Source of the DNA: Vibrio crassostreae
GTDB lineage: Bacteria; Pseudomonadota; Gammaproteobacteria; Enterobacterales; Vibrionaceae
Length of the DNA: 64,000 nucleotides
Direction: 5' to 3'
Assembly: GCF_024347415.1 (NCBI RefSeq)
Contig: NZ_AP025477.1
Location: 1,116,001 to 1,180,000 of the forward strand
Positions 46,273 to 55,492 of this stretch are shown one piece after another. Position numbers and translations under genes: made by a program. The notes beneath the pieces were generated by a model. The model was given only the letters and a program-made list of their open reading frames with translations, had not been told where the DNA came from and did not search any database. The number at the start of each line of letters is the position of its first letter. Position 1 is the first letter of the stretch.

Positions 46273-46543
46273 ATTTCTAAGGCAGTATTCGTTACTCGGC
46301 ATTCAAATGCGCTAAAACTGTCGTTACATTACCTTTTCCATTCATCCTTTCTTGCATATCATTTTCACAACTAACGCTTGCTGTCCACAGCGCTTAGAAA
46401 TGACTCATTAAAGTTCCCCAAGCCATACCTTGTCGTGCCATTTTGTGCTAATAATTCATATTCGTTTTCATTCATCACTCGCCCTTTTTTCAAATACTTT
46501 TATGCGAGTACCAGAGAACTTAACCACAGGAATCCCGAATTCA

Positions 46544-47596
46544 ATGGAATATTCAAAACTAGGAAGTAGTCAAATTCCCGTTTCCCGAATCTGTCTTGGT
46601 AGCATGACTTGGGGGCTGCAAAATACGCAACAGCAAGCCGACCAACAGATCGAATACGCACTAAGCCAAGGTATTAACTTTATTGATACGGCAGAAATGT
46701 ACGCGGTTCCGCCTTCTCCAGATACCTACGGCAAAACAGAAGCAATTATCGGCAACTGGTTGTCTCGTAATCCGCAACGCCGCCAAGAGTTAATCATTGC
46801 GAGTAAAATAGCAGGGCCAGGGCTACCTTGGGTTCGAGATGGTGGCCCGATAACGGGTGAAGCCGTGATCGCCGCAGTTGATGCGTCATTACAACGCCTA
46901 CAAACAGACTATATCGACCTTTACCAACTTCACTGGCCAAATCGCACCACACCCCACTTTGGCAAGCATTTCCCTAATCACATTCGATTCAGCGATATCG
47001 ACCGAAAGCAGCATGAAGCTGAGATGTTAGAAATCCTCCAAGCACTGGCAAGCTGTATTAAAGCCGGCAAAATCCGCCACGTTGGTCTATCCGATGACAG
47101 CACTTGGGGCATTAACACTTACCTCAAGTTAGCCGAGAAGCATGACTTACCACGAATGGTTTCGATTCAAAATGAATTTAGCCTACTGCACGCAAAAGAC
47201 TGGCCATATCTGATTGAAAACTGCGTGCATGAAGACGTCGCTTACTTACCGTGGTCACCTTTGGCGGCCGGTATGCTTAGTGGCAAATACATTGATGGCG
47301 CAAGGCCGGAAGGCAGCCGTTGGACTTACATGCAGCGCAAAGGCATTTTCCGTGATACTGAATTGGCTAATGAAGCAGTTAAAGGCTACGTAGAAGTGGC
47401 AAACGCTCATGGATTCACGCCGAGTCAGCTCGCCTTAGCATGGTGTAACCAAGTGGATGGCGTTACCTCAACCATCATTGGTGCAACTACTATGGAGCAG
47501 CTAAAAGAGAACGTAGCCGCATTCAGCAAACCGCTGTCAGAAGAGATCCTGACTGATATCAATACCGTCTTTAAGCGCTATCCTGTGCCGTATTGA
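46544..47596 (+). CDS. tas: Aldo/keto reductase, Tas-type
   Basis: A 350-residue NADP(H)-dependent aldo/keto reductase collinear with E. coli Tas, including MEYSKLGSSQIPVSRICLGSMTWG at the start, AEMYAVPP with the catalytic tyrosine near 55, ASKIAGPG with the catalytic lysine near 85, LHWPNR, and SIQNEFSLL. Tas can restore tyrosine prototrophy in E. coli by an unclear activity. I chose the ATG at 46544 because homologues start there; AGGAA is 12 bases upstream, which is rather far. The open frame extends 38 codons further upstream without a ribosome site. Confidence 0.88.
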   Translation: MEYSKLGSSQIPVSRICLGSMTWGLQNTQQQADQQIEYALSQGINFIDTAEMYAVPPSPDTYGKTEAIIGNWLSRNPQRRQELIIASKIAGPGLPWVRDGGPITGEAVIAAVDASLQRLQTDYIDLYQLHWPNRTTPHFGKHFPNHIRFSDIDRKQHEAEMLEILQALASCIKAGKIRHVGLSDDSTWGINTYLKLAEKHDLPRMVSIQNEFSLLHAKDWPYLIENCVHEDVAYLPWSPLAAGMLSGKYIDGARPEGSRWTYMQRKGIFRDTELANEAVKGYVEVANAHGFTPSQLALAWCNQVDGVTSTIIGATTMEQLKENVAAFSKPLSEEILTDINTVFKRYPVPY

Positions 47597-47646
47597 TCTT
47601 TGGTTGAGCTTTACCAGCTCTGTTCAGCTTGAGTAAATCCTATAAG

Positions 47647-47673
47647 AGCGCGCTATTTAGTGCGCTTTTCTTT
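47647..47673 (+). terminator. tas terminator
   Basis: AGCGCGCT and AGTGCGCT (one mismatch) form a hairpin followed by TTTCTTTTTT. Confidence 0.75.
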
Positions 47674-47780
47674 TTTATGTGGGTCGCTTTTGCTTTTTAT
47701 ATGGATCGCATTGAGTCATCACGCTTTTGGTTATCTAACCTTTGCTCTATAATGCGCGGGCTTATATCTAGGATAAAAAC

Positions 47781-48515
47781 ATGATTTCAAAAAACCAATT
47801 AAAACTCCTTCGTGCTTTGGGCCAAAAGAAACAACGTAAAGCCCACGGCCTGTTTCTAGTTCAAGGTGAAAAGAACGTTCTTGAGCTGTTCAATAGTGAC
47901 TTAGTCGTGAAGAACGTCTTTGCTACCGCTGATTTCTTATCTGAAAATCACGCTTCACTGATTGAGTTTGATTGTGTTGAAGCCTCGCAGGATGATCTAA
48001 CCAAAGCGAGCACTTTGGTGAGTAACAACGCAGCGATTGCGGTTGTTGAGATCCCAACGTTTGAACTACCAGAAGCAACAGGACTGATGATTGCGCTTGA
48101 TGGCGTTTCAGACCCTGGCAACCTAGGTACGATTATTCGCGTAGCAGACTGGTATGGTATCAAGCATATTGTCGCGAGCAGTGATTGCGCAGACCCATAC
48201 AACCCTAAAACGATCAGCGCGACTATGGGTAGCTTTGGCCGAGTACACGTAAGCCAAACGGACTTACCTGCTTACTTAGAACAAGCGAACCTGCCGGTTT
48301 ACGGCGCGTTTTTAGAAGGTGAAAGTGTTCATAAGACTGATTTCACTGCCAACGGCATTTTGCTGATGGGTAGCGAGTCTCACGGTATTCGTGAACATGC
48401 GGCTAAATACGTGACAGATAAGATTACGATTCCAGCATTCGGTGGCGCAGAGTCTTTGAACGTTGCAATGGCGACTGGCATCATTCTCGACAACATGCGT
48501 CGTCAGCATAGCTAA
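47781..48515 (+). CDS. RNA 2'-O-methyltransferase, TrmH/SpoU family
   Basis: A 244-residue SPOUT methyltransferase. The N-terminal substrate-binding domain (1-85, with KAHGLFLVQGEKNV) is followed by the knotted domain carrying motif 1 DPGNLGTIIRVADW (about 113-126), motif 2 LMGSESHGI (about 195) and motif 3 IPAFGGAESLNVAMATGIIL (about 215). This class includes RlmB, TrmH and the YsgA-type proteins; I cannot say which RNA is modified. It is convergent with fdxA, separated by an inverted repeat element. Confidence 0.88.
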   Translation: MISKNQLKLLRALGQKKQRKAHGLFLVQGEKNVLELFNSDLVVKNVFATADFLSENHASLIEFDCVEASQDDLTKASTLVSNNAAIAVVEIPTFELPEATGLMIALDGVSDPGNLGTIIRVADWYGIKHIVASSDCADPYNPKTISATMGSFGRVHVSQTDLPAYLEQANLPVYGAFLEGESVHKTDFTANGILLMGSESHGIREHAAKYVTDKITIPAFGGAESLNVAMATGIILDNMRRQHS

Positions 48516-48562
48516 TCAATTCAAGATTAAACAGCTAGTTAGAATTAGCGGATACAAAGAGC

Positions 48563-48677
48563 AAGATTCCCTATCTTGCTCGTCCCTCGCAGTAGGGAAT
48601 GACGTAAAAAGAGACCCGAGGCAAAGTTTAATACAGCCGTCATCCTCAAGAAGGAGGGACGACTGAGTTGGGGATCT
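48563..48677. repeat. Inverted REP/BIME-like element between convergent genes
   Basis: Left arm 48563-48604 and right arm 48638-48677 are inverted versions of the same sequence: AAGAT(T/C)CCC...TCGTCCCTC...GACG on the left and the reverse complement on the right. Each arm can fold by itself (AGCAAGAT/ATCTTGCT at 48560-48580; TCCCT/AGGGA). Such elements occur many times in genomes, often between convergent genes as here. Confidence 0.7.
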
Positions 48678-48709
48678 TTTTTGGGGAAGGTTTAGTTCAA
48701 GTAACAGAA

Positions 48710-49033
48710 TTACTTTTCTAGCATTGCCAACTTGTCCGACACACCATTCCACTTTTCAGCGTCATCCATTGGTGCTTTTACTTCCGTTTGCACAGGCCAA
48801 ATCTCAGCGAGCTCGGCATTCACTTCAATAAAGATCTTTTGATCTTCTGGCAGTTCATCTTCTTGGAAGATCGCTTGAGCGTCGCATTCAGGTACACACA
48901 AACCACAATCAATACATTCGATTGGGTTGATTACCATGAAATTCGGGCCTTCATGGAACGCATCTGCGGGGCATACCGCCACACAGTCTGTGTATTTACA
49001 TTGAATACAATTATCGCCTACGACAAATGCCAT
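48710..49033 (-). CDS. fdxA: 7Fe-8S ferredoxin FdxA
   Basis: A 107-residue seven-iron ferredoxin. Cluster ligands are C9, C12, C17, C21, then C40, C43, C46, C50, in the CxxC(4)CxxxC pattern for a 3Fe-4S cluster plus a 4Fe-4S cluster. The acidic C-terminal extension is typical of FdxA. It is a soluble electron carrier; its redox partner is not shown here. The ATG at 49033 has only a weak AGAG site. It is the first gene of its unit and lies divergent from the FAD enzyme gene. Confidence 0.92.
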   Translation of the reverse strand: MAFVVGDNCIQCKYTDCVAVCPADAFHEGPNFMVINPIECIDCGLCVPECDAQAIFQEDELPEDQKIFIEVNAELAEIWPVQTEVKAPMDDAEKWNGVSDKLAMLEK

Positions 49034-49288
49034 GATGCTCTGCTCTATAAGTTAGTCAAAATTGAAGAATGGAGGATAATACTCATCCCAAGGCAAAATT
49101 CAACATCATACGGCTCTAATATCGTGTCTATTTGCTCCATGTTTCCAAATTAGTATGACAGATAAATCAATTTCTCGTAAAATGCGCGCCATTGTGAGCT
49201 TATCGTTTCTTGGAGCATCAGCGTTTTCATCAAACTCTGTACTAATAAACGATCTAGCTAAGACACCTATAAAAAACGAGACATCGAA

Positions 49289-50920
49289 ATGATACGTTTA
49301 ACCGAAATTAAACTCCCACTAGACCATGAAGAGTCTGCTATTCAAGACGCTATTGAAGCGAAACTTGGTATTAACTCTGATCAGGTACTCTCTTTTAATA
49401 TCTTTAAACGTGGCTACGATGCTCGTAAGAAATCAAAGATCTTACTTATCTACACGCTTGATGTTCTCGTTGAAAACGAAGCTGAGTTGTTAGAACAATT
49501 CATCAGCGACCCGCACGTCAAAGTGACTCCTGATATGGAGTACAAGTTTGTTGCTAAAGCGGTTGAGAACCAAACTGAGCGCCCTGTGGTTATCGGTTTT
49601 GGCCCTTGTGGTCTGTTCGCTGGCCTAGTACTTGCTCAAATGGGCTTCAACCCAATCATTGTTGAGCGTGGTAAAGAAGTTCGCGAACGTACGAAAGATA
49701 CCTTTGGTTTCTGGCGTAAGCGCACTCTAAACACTGAATCAAACGTGCAGTTTGGTGAAGGCGGCGCAGGTACCTTCTCTGACGGTAAGCTATACAGCCA
49801 AGTGAAAGATCCAAAACACTACGGCCGTAAAGTAATCGAAGAGTTCGTTGCTGCGGGTGCACCAGAAGAGATCCTATACGTAAGTAAGCCGCACATCGGT
49901 ACTTTTAAACTGGTTACCATGATCGAAAAAATGCGTGCTTCTATCATCGAACTAGGTGGCGAAATCCGTTTCAGCACTCGTGTTGACGACGTTCACATGG
50001 AAGATGGTCAAATCACTGGCCTAACGCTTTCTAACGGTGAAGAGATCAAATCTCGTCACGTGGTACTGGCTGTTGGCCACAGTGCTCGTGACACGTTTGA
50101 AATGCTGTACGATCGTGGCGTTTACATGGAAGCGAAGCCTTTCTCTGTTGGTTTCCGTATCGAACACAAGCAATCGATGATCGATGAAGCTCGTTTCGGT
50201 AAGAACGCAGGCAACCCAATCCTAGGTGCTGCGGACTACAAACTCGTTCACCACTGTAAGAATGGCCGTACTGTATACAGCTTCTGTATGTGCCCAGGCG
50301 GTACTGTAGTAGCTGCAACATCTGAAGAAGGTCGCGTAGTAACTAACGGCATGAGCCAATACTCTCGTGCAGAACGTAACGCAAACAGCGCAATCGTTGT
50401 AGGTATCGACCCAGAACGTGATTACCCAGGTGATGCACTGGCTGGTATCCGTTTACAGCGAGAACTAGAAAGCGGTGCTTATGTTCTTGGTGGCGAAAAC
50501 TACGATGCACCAGCACAGAAAATCGGTGACTTCCTGAAAGGTCGCGATCCAAGTGCAATCGGTGAAGTACAACCGTCTTTCACGCCGGGTATCCACCTAA
50601 CAGACATTTCAAAAGCGCTGCCTGATTTTGCTATCGAAGCGATTCGTGAAGCAATCCCAGCGTTCGAGAAGAAGATCAAAGGTTTCTCTACGCCAGACGG
50701 CCTACTAACCGGTGTTGAGACTCGTACCTCTTCTCCTGTATGCATCAAACGTGGCAAAGACTTCCAAAGCATCAACTTAAAGGGCTTCTTCCCTGCAGGT
50801 GAAGGTGCGGGCTACGCAGGCGGTATCCTTTCTGCTGGTATTGATGGGATTAAGGCTGCAGAAGCGCTAGCACTATCAATGGTAGAGCAGAACCAAGCTG
50901 AGAAGATTGAGATCGCATAG
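49289..50920 (+). CDS. FAD-dependent oxidoreductase (uncharacterised dehydrogenase family)
   Basis: A 543-residue flavoprotein. Residues 1-90 form an extra N-terminal domain; FAD binds at VVIGFGPCGLFAGLVLAQMGF (about 98) and the second dinucleotide motif is near AVGHSARDTFEML. The ends PAGEGAGYAGGILSAGIDG (about 515) is the FAD-closing motif. This is the COG2509-type family, common in gamma-proteobacteria and without an agreed activity. Divergent fdxA could be an electron partner, but this is only a positional hint. The protein is cytoplasmic. A purine-rich CATCGAA precedes the ATG at 49289. Confidence 0.85.
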   Translation: MIRLTEIKLPLDHEESAIQDAIEAKLGINSDQVLSFNIFKRGYDARKKSKILLIYTLDVLVENEAELLEQFISDPHVKVTPDMEYKFVAKAVENQTERPVVIGFGPCGLFAGLVLAQMGFNPIIVERGKEVRERTKDTFGFWRKRTLNTESNVQFGEGGAGTFSDGKLYSQVKDPKHYGRKVIEEFVAAGAPEEILYVSKPHIGTFKLVTMIEKMRASIIELGGEIRFSTRVDDVHMEDGQITGLTLSNGEEIKSRHVVLAVGHSARDTFEMLYDRGVYMEAKPFSVGFRIEHKQSMIDEARFGKNAGNPILGAADYKLVHHCKNGRTVYSFCMCPGGTVVAATSEEGRVVTNGMSQYSRAERNANSAIVVGIDPERDYPGDALAGIRLQRELESGAYVLGGENYDAPAQKIGDFLKGRDPSAIGEVQPSFTPGIHLTDISKALPDFAIEAIREAIPAFEKKIKGFSTPDGLLTGVETRTSSPVCIKRGKDFQSINLKGFFPAGEGAGYAGGILSAGIDGIKAAEALALSMVEQNQAEKIEIA

Positions 50921-50983
50921 GCTCTTGGTTTATTTATCTAAATTGGTTTGTATATCTAAATCAGATAACAGCTAGCAAATATC

Positions 50984-51009
50984 AAAAAGGGCTCAATGAG
51001 CCCTTTTTT
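50984..51009. terminator. Bidirectional terminator, FAD enzyme / bluB
   Basis: AAAAAGGGCTCA pairs with TGAGCCCTTTTTT between convergent genes. Confidence 0.85.
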
Positions 51010-51052
51010 AGATCTTGATACTAGCCATCGAGATTAATGCCGGTAGATGCAA

Positions 51053-51721
51053 TTACTCTTCGTTTGACTTGATTTGCTCTGAATTCCACTTCCCTTCATG
51101 AATCGCTGAATTCACATCTCTTCTTGGTAGCCAACCCATAGTTTCTAGTTCGGGCTTGTCTTTGAAGTGATCAACGTAGCCGATACATAAATACGCCACG
51201 ATATCGATGTTTTCTGGGATATCTAATGCATCTCTCAGTGTTGAGTCGTGCAGGATACTCACCCAACCTAGTCCTAGGTTTTCAGCTCTTGCCGCGAGCC
51301 ACAGATTTTGAACGGCACACACGGTACTGTACAGATCCATTTCTTGTTTAATAGTTCTGCCGAGCACGGCCTTTCCGGTTCGATTACGGTCGCAAGTCAC
51401 GCAGATACCGATAGGCGACTCAACAATACCTTCAAGCTTTAGACGCTTATACATCGCCTGCTTTTCATCAGTGAACATTTCCGCTGATTCGGCATGAGCT
51501 TGATTAAAACCCGCTTTGATTTGTTGCTTGGTTTCGATATCACGGACAACGACAAAATCCCAAGGCTGCATAAAGCCAACACTGGGAGCATGGTGCGCTG
51601 CGGTTAGCACACGCATCAAAACGTCTTCTGGGATCTCATCAGGAAGAAACTGACCACGAACATCTCGGCGAGAAAAAATCGTTTTATATACTGCATCGCG
51701 TTCATTCGGCGTAATTTCCAT
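51053..51721 (-). CDS. bluB: 5,6-Dimethylbenzimidazole synthase
   Basis: A 222-residue nitroreductase-fold protein with the BluB signatures RRDVRGQFLPD (15-28), AAHHAPSVGFMQPWDF (about 42-58), and CVTCDRNRTGKAVLGRT followed by EMDLYSTVCAVQNLWLAARAE. BluB cleaves reduced FMN to give the lower ligand of vitamin B12. No other cobalamin gene adjoins it. The upstream 180 bp are too short and too plain for a cobalamin riboswitch. AGGGATGT precedes the ATG at 51721. Convergent with the FAD enzyme gene. Confidence 0.9.
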   Translation of the reverse strand: MEITPNERDAVYKTIFSRRDVRGQFLPDEIPEDVLMRVLTAAHHAPSVGFMQPWDFVVVRDIETKQQIKAGFNQAHAESAEMFTDEKQAMYKRLKLEGIVESPIGICVTCDRNRTGKAVLGRTIKQEMDLYSTVCAVQNLWLAARAENLGLGWVSILHDSTLRDALDIPENIDIVAYLCIGYVDHFKDKPELETMGWLPRRDVNSAIHEGKWNSEQIKSNEE

Positions 51722-51743
51722 ACATCCCTGTCTTATCGTCGTC

Positions 51744-51775
51744 TTATTGAGCCAGTATTATTGAGCCAGTATTAT
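51744..51775. repeat. Perfect tandem repeat, 14-bp unit
   Basis: TTATTGAGCCAGTA occurs twice head to tail (51744-51757, 51758-51771), then a partial TTAT. In the bluB leader. Confidence 0.75.
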
Positions 51776-51902
51776 CCAACTAAAGTGTCTATGTTACTAG
51801 CAGTACACAAGCAACATGGTAGAATGCCGCCATTAATCTTATCCTTGTATAAGATTGTTAAACCTTTCCATCGCTATTTAGCCAAATCATACCGAGAAAC
51901 TT

Positions 51903-53108
51903 ATGCCATTTTCCAAGCTTGGATTAAGCTCACCTATTGTTAAAGCCGTTGCAAAACAAGGCTATGAAAAGCCAACCTCTATTCAAGAAAAAGCAATTCC
52001 GATTGTACTTTCTGGTAAGAACCTTATTGCGGCAGCACAAACGGGTACAGGTAAAACTGCGAGCTTTGTTCTCCCTATCTTAGAAATGCTAAGCAAAGGT
52101 GAAACGCAGCGTAAAAAACGTATTCGCGCCGTGATTCTTACACCGACTCGTGAGCTGGCTGTTCAGGTTGAACAGAACATCACTAAGTACGCTAAGTTCC
52201 TAAACCTAACTTCATTAGCGATGTACGGTGGCGTGTCTTACCAACATCAAAAAGATCGTCTGATTGAAGGTGTTGATATTCTGGTTGCAACTCCAGGTCG
52301 TTTGATCGACATGTACGGACAACGTGCCGTTCACTTTGATGAAGTTGAAGTATTGGTTCTTGATGAAGCAGACCGCATGCTAGACATGGGTTTCATTGAA
52401 GACATCAACAAGATCATTGCGCGTTTACCACAAGACATCCAAAACCTACTGTTCTCGGCAACGCTTTCAACGCCAGTTCGTGCGCTAGCGAAAAGTGCTA
52501 TCAGTGAAGCGGAAGAGATTTCAATTGCGAAAACTGACGCGTCTAAAGCGAACATTGAGCAATGGTTGGTAACGGTAGATAAAGACCGTAAGTCAGCACT
52601 ATTGAGCCACATGATTACCGAAGGTAATTGGGATCAAGCGCTTATCTTTATCGAAACTAAACATGGCGCGGCTAAGTTAGTGGCTCAACTTGAAAAGCGT
52701 GGCATTCAGGCAGAAGCTTTCCACAGTGGACGCAGCCAAGCGATCCGTGAAAAGATCTTGGCTGACTTCAAGAAAGGTCGTCTAAAGTACTTGGTAGCGA
52801 CTGGCGTTGCTGCTCGTGGTATCGATATCGACAACCTAAGCCGCGTGGTAAACTACGACATGCCTTTCCCTGCTGATGACTATGTTCACCGTATTGGTCG
52901 TACAGGCCGTGCTGATGCGTCTGGCGAAGCGATCTCTTTCCTATCGAAAGATAACTTCAAGAACCTGTGCATTATTGAAAAGCGTCTCGGTCACTTGATT
53001 GAACGTCGCGTTGTTGAAGGTTTCGAACCACGCAAAGAAGTACCAATTTCAGTATTGAACTTCGTTCCTAAGAAGAAAAGAGAACAGCAAGAGAAAGAAG
53101 GCAAGTAA
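51903..53108 (+). CDS. rhlE: DEAD-box RNA helicase RhlE-type
   Basis: A 401-residue helicase with AAQTGTGKTASF (motif I, near 45), PTRELAVQ, VLDEADRMLDMGF, FSATLS and VHRIGRTGRADASGE. It ends at about residue 400 with a short basic tail (KKKREQQEKEGK), shorter than E. coli RhlE. It helps ribosome assembly or RNA decay in the cytoplasm. This is the second of three DEAD-box genes in 29 kb (with deaD and dbpA). The ATG at 51903 is preceded by GAGAAAC. Confidence 0.88.
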   Translation: MPFSKLGLSSPIVKAVAKQGYEKPTSIQEKAIPIVLSGKNLIAAAQTGTGKTASFVLPILEMLSKGETQRKKRIRAVILTPTRELAVQVEQNITKYAKFLNLTSLAMYGGVSYQHQKDRLIEGVDILVATPGRLIDMYGQRAVHFDEVEVLVLDEADRMLDMGFIEDINKIIARLPQDIQNLLFSATLSTPVRALAKSAISEAEEISIAKTDASKANIEQWLVTVDKDRKSALLSHMITEGNWDQALIFIETKHGAAKLVAQLEKRGIQAEAFHSGRSQAIREKILADFKKGRLKYLVATGVAARGIDIDNLSRVVNYDMPFPADDYVHRIGRTGRADASGEAISFLSKDNFKNLCIIEKRLGHLIERRVVEGFEPRKEVPISVLNFVPKKKREQQEKEGK

Positions 53109-53157
53109 CTATCAAAGCTTAACTAGCAGCGATAACGTGTTAGCCGGCGTATTACTT

Positions 53158-53184
53158 AAACGAAGCCCTCTGTGGCTTCGTTTT
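53158..53184 (+). terminator. rhlE terminator
   Basis: AAACGAAGCC and GGCTTCGTTTT with a six-base loop, 50 bp after rhlE. Confidence 0.85.
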
Positions 53185-53219
53185 GTTCTTTGATACACAG
53201 ATAAAACAGAGGTATTGAG

Positions 53220-53621
53220 ATGATTACTCCTATCGCAACGAGATTAACCCGAGGCCAAGACCTAAAGCTTGAGATCCAGAGGCTAGTGACAGCACACAAT
53301 ATCTCCGCGGGCTCTATTGCGTCTTGTGTAGGATGTGTTTCTCAACTCAATATTCGCTTAGCTAATGCCAACAACACCAAGCTAGTTCAAGCTCCGTTCG
53401 AAATCGTATCTGTGATGGCAACGTTAACGCCTAACCATCAGCACGTTCATATATCCGTTGCTGATGAGAATGGCGATGTGATTGGCGGGCATCTGCTGGA
53501 GGGAACGATTATCGCCACCACCGCTGAGTTGATTATTCACCGTTACGATACTTTGACCTTCAACAGAGAGCATGATGATACGACGGGTTACACTGAGCTC
53601 ACTATTAGCAGTAACACATAA
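53220..53621 (+). CDS. PPC (DUF296) domain protein
   Basis: A 133-residue protein consisting of one PPC/DUF296 domain, the fold found in plant AT-hook proteins and in many short bacterial proteins. Signatures are LTRGQDLKLEIQRL near residue 10, SIASCVGCVSQLNIRLA near 30, and HVHISVADENGDVIGGHLLEGTII (about 77-100) with the histidines. The role in bacteria is not known; it is often called a DNA-binding protein, with little proof. AGAGGTA is the ribosome site. It lies 70 bp upstream of the exonuclease gene on the same strand and may be in one unit. Confidence 0.8.
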   Translation: MITPIATRLTRGQDLKLEIQRLVTAHNISAGSIASCVGCVSQLNIRLANANNTKLVQAPFEIVSVMATLTPNHQHVHISVADENGDVIGGHLLEGTIIATTAELIIHRYDTLTFNREHDDTTGYTELTISSNT

Positions 53622-53691
53622 TAGCTTCACCTATAGCAGAACCAAACGCCTCATATAAAACGATACCACCCAATAGCAATTAGGAAACACG

Positions 53692-54315
53692 ATGGCTACA
53701 CACTCCGCAGACTCCGTTATCGTTCTCGATTTCGAAACCACAGGCTTATCACCAAATATGGGTGACCGAGCGATTGAAATCGGTGCGGTGAAACTCGTTA
53801 ATGGCGAAGTCGTCGACACCTTCCAACAACTCATGAACCCAGGGTTTCGTGTCAGTGGATTCATTGAAGGCTATACCGGAATCAGTAACCGCATGTTAAG
53901 CACAGCGGCCAGTTGCAGTGAAGTGATGAATGAATTTGCAGACTTCATTCAAGACAGCCAACTTGTCGCTCACAATGCCTCATTTGATAAACGCTTTCTT
54001 GATGCAGAGTTAGATAACATTGGTCGTGATTACAATGGACAATTTGCCTGCTCAATGCTGATTGCTCGCCGCCTAATCCAAGACGCACCGACTCATAAGC
54101 TAGGCGACCTTGTGCGTTTCAAGAATATCGACAACGACGGCACCTTCCACAGAGCGTTAGCCGATTCAGAGATGACAGCACGTTTATGGTTATTGATGAT
54201 TGATGAACTGCAAAGCGACCACGGTATTCAGCAACCAAGCTTTCAACTGATGCAAAAAATATCGAAGACAGCGAAAGGCTCTATTCCAAAGTTGCTGATG
54301 AGTAATCGAGGTTAA
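53692..54315 (+). CDS. DnaQ-family 3'-5' exonuclease
   Basis: A 207-residue DEDDh exonuclease. Motif ExoI is VLDFETTGL (D13, E15), ExoII is VAHNASFDKRF, and ExoIII is HRALADSEMTARL with the catalytic histidine and aspartate. The family proofreads DNA or removes nucleotides from RNA ends; a lone 200-residue member could act in repair or RNA turnover. TAGGAAACAC is the ribosome site. The 3' end is followed by a weak hairpin and then by the IS insertion 124 bp downstream. Confidence 0.85.
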   Translation: MATHSADSVIVLDFETTGLSPNMGDRAIEIGAVKLVNGEVVDTFQQLMNPGFRVSGFIEGYTGISNRMLSTAASCSEVMNEFADFIQDSQLVAHNASFDKRFLDAELDNIGRDYNGQFACSMLIARRLIQDAPTHKLGDLVRFKNIDNDGTFHRALADSEMTARLWLLMIDELQSDHGIQQPSFQLMQKISKTAKGSIPKLLMSNRG

Positions 54316-54342
54316 GTGCATTCGGAATAATTAGAATAAGTG

Positions 54343-54376
54343 AAGGCTGCTCTATATTTCTAGAATAGCCTTTTCT
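54343..54376. terminator. Hairpin downstream of the exonuclease gene
   Basis: AAGGCT pairs with AGCCTT with additional pairs CTCTA/TAGAAT-like inside; followed by TTTTCTTTTA on the plus strand and preceded by A-rich sequence. Confidence 0.5.
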
Positions 54377-54429
54377 TTTATTAGCAAGGCATACTTGCGC
54401 CCTACTCTTGCAAAGTCATCAAAGTTGAC

Positions 54430-54438
54430 TCAAGGCTC
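54430..54438. repeat. Target-site duplication, left copy
   Basis: TCAAGGCTC directly in front of the IS left end, identical to 55493-55501. Confidence 0.85.
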
Positions 54439-55492
54439 GGCTTTGTTGCGTAATTCAATGGAACTAAATCCAGAGCCTACGATCTGATCAGTTACATCCA
54501 CTATCTCTCGTAGCCTCATGCCTAAACCTCTTTACAAAACAACCAACTGGAAGCAATACAACCAATCACTCATTAATCGAGGCTCTCTGACCTTTTGGAT
54601 TGATGAAGAGGCGATAAGCGGGTGGGCGCAAAGCAAACAGAATAAGCGCGGGAGGCCACGTCGATTCAGTGACTTAGCTATCACGACAGCGCTCATGGTA
54701 AAACGAGTTTTTTCTATGCCACTGAGAGCGCTGCAAGGATTTATCGACTCGGTATTTAGACTTGCCCATGTTCCATTGAGTTGTCCACATTACACCTGCA
54801 TCAGTCGTAGAGCCAAGCAAGTTGAGGTCTCATTTAAGAGTAAAACGAGAGGAGCGATACAGCACTTAGCCATTGATGCGACTGGCCTTAAGGTTTATGG
54901 CGAAGGTGAATGGAAAGTCAAAAAACACGGGGCAGATGGCAAGCGGAGAGTTTGGCGAAAGCTGCATATTGCAGTCGATACAAGCACTCACGAGATCATT
55001 GCAGCCGAGCTAAGTTTATCGACGGTTACAGATGGAGAGGTCCTCCCGAATTTACTGAAACAAACACGCCGAAGTATCCTTGAGGTGTCTGGTGATGGCG
55101 CTTACGACACGAGAGCGTGTCACGCTGCTATTAAGATTAAGCGAGCCGTTGCGCTTATTCCCCCAAGAGAAGGGGCAGCCTTCTGGGAGCGCGGTCATCC
55201 TCGAAATCTCGCAGTGGGTTGCCAGAAGTTATACGGCTCAAATAAGTATTGGAAAGAGCGGTATGGATACCACAGACGTTCACTCTCAGAAACCGCGATG
55301 TATCGAGTTAAACAGTTACTAGGAGGACGATTGAGCTTAAGAAATTACAATGCGCAGGTGGGTGAGACTTACGCGATGATAAAAGCGTTGAACAAGCTCA
55401 CTGGGTTAGGGATGCCTGAAACTTGTCGTATTGACTAAGAAATACCCGAAACGGGGTAGCTCTATCTTTAAATATAATTACGCAACAAAGCC
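54439..55492 (+). mobile_element. IS5-family insertion sequence (IS903-like), 1054 bp
   Basis: Ends are a perfect 17-bp inverted repeat, GGCTTTGTTGCGTAATT at 54439-54455 and its reverse complement at 55476-55492. It is flanked by a 9-bp direct repeat TCAAGGCTC (54430-54438, 55493-55501), the duplication length of the IS903 group. It contains one full transposase gene. The exact duplications indicate a recent insertion. It landed in the last codons of the lipoprotein gene on the minus strand. Confidence 0.92.
54518..55438 (+). CDS. IS5-family transposase
   Basis: A 306-residue DDE transposase filling most of the IS. The N-terminal part reads FWIDEEAISGWAQSKQNKRGRPRRFSDLAI, as in IS903-type elements. 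The catalytic acids are in LAIDATGLKVYG, EVSGDGAYDTRACH and RRSLSETAMYRVKQLLGG, the last being the YREK-type signature with its glutamate. The gene is complete and without frameshift, so the element is probably active. It starts 79 bp inside the left terminal repeat. Confidence 0.93.
   Translation: MPKPLYKTTNWKQYNQSLINRGSLTFWIDEEAISGWAQSKQNKRGRPRRFSDLAITTALMVKRVFSMPLRALQGFIDSVFRLAHVPLSCPHYTCISRRAKQVEVSFKSKTRGAIQHLAIDATGLKVYGEGEWKVKKHGADGKRRVWRKLHIAVDTSTHEIIAAELSLSTVTDGEVLPNLLKQTRRSILEVSGDGAYDTRACHAAIKIKRAVALIPPREGAAFWERGHPRNLAVGCQKLYGSNKYWKERYGYHRRSLSETAMYRVKQLLGGRLSLRNYNAQVGETYAMIKALNKLTGLGMPETCRID

Noticed and set aside
46430..46543. Longer N-terminus for the Tas-type reductase
   Set aside because: The upstream codons do not resemble the family; homologues start at the ATG 46544.
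51722..51902. Possible cobalamin riboswitch in front of bluB
   Set aside because: The leader is too short, and no B12-box-like segment is visible; only a tandem repeat.
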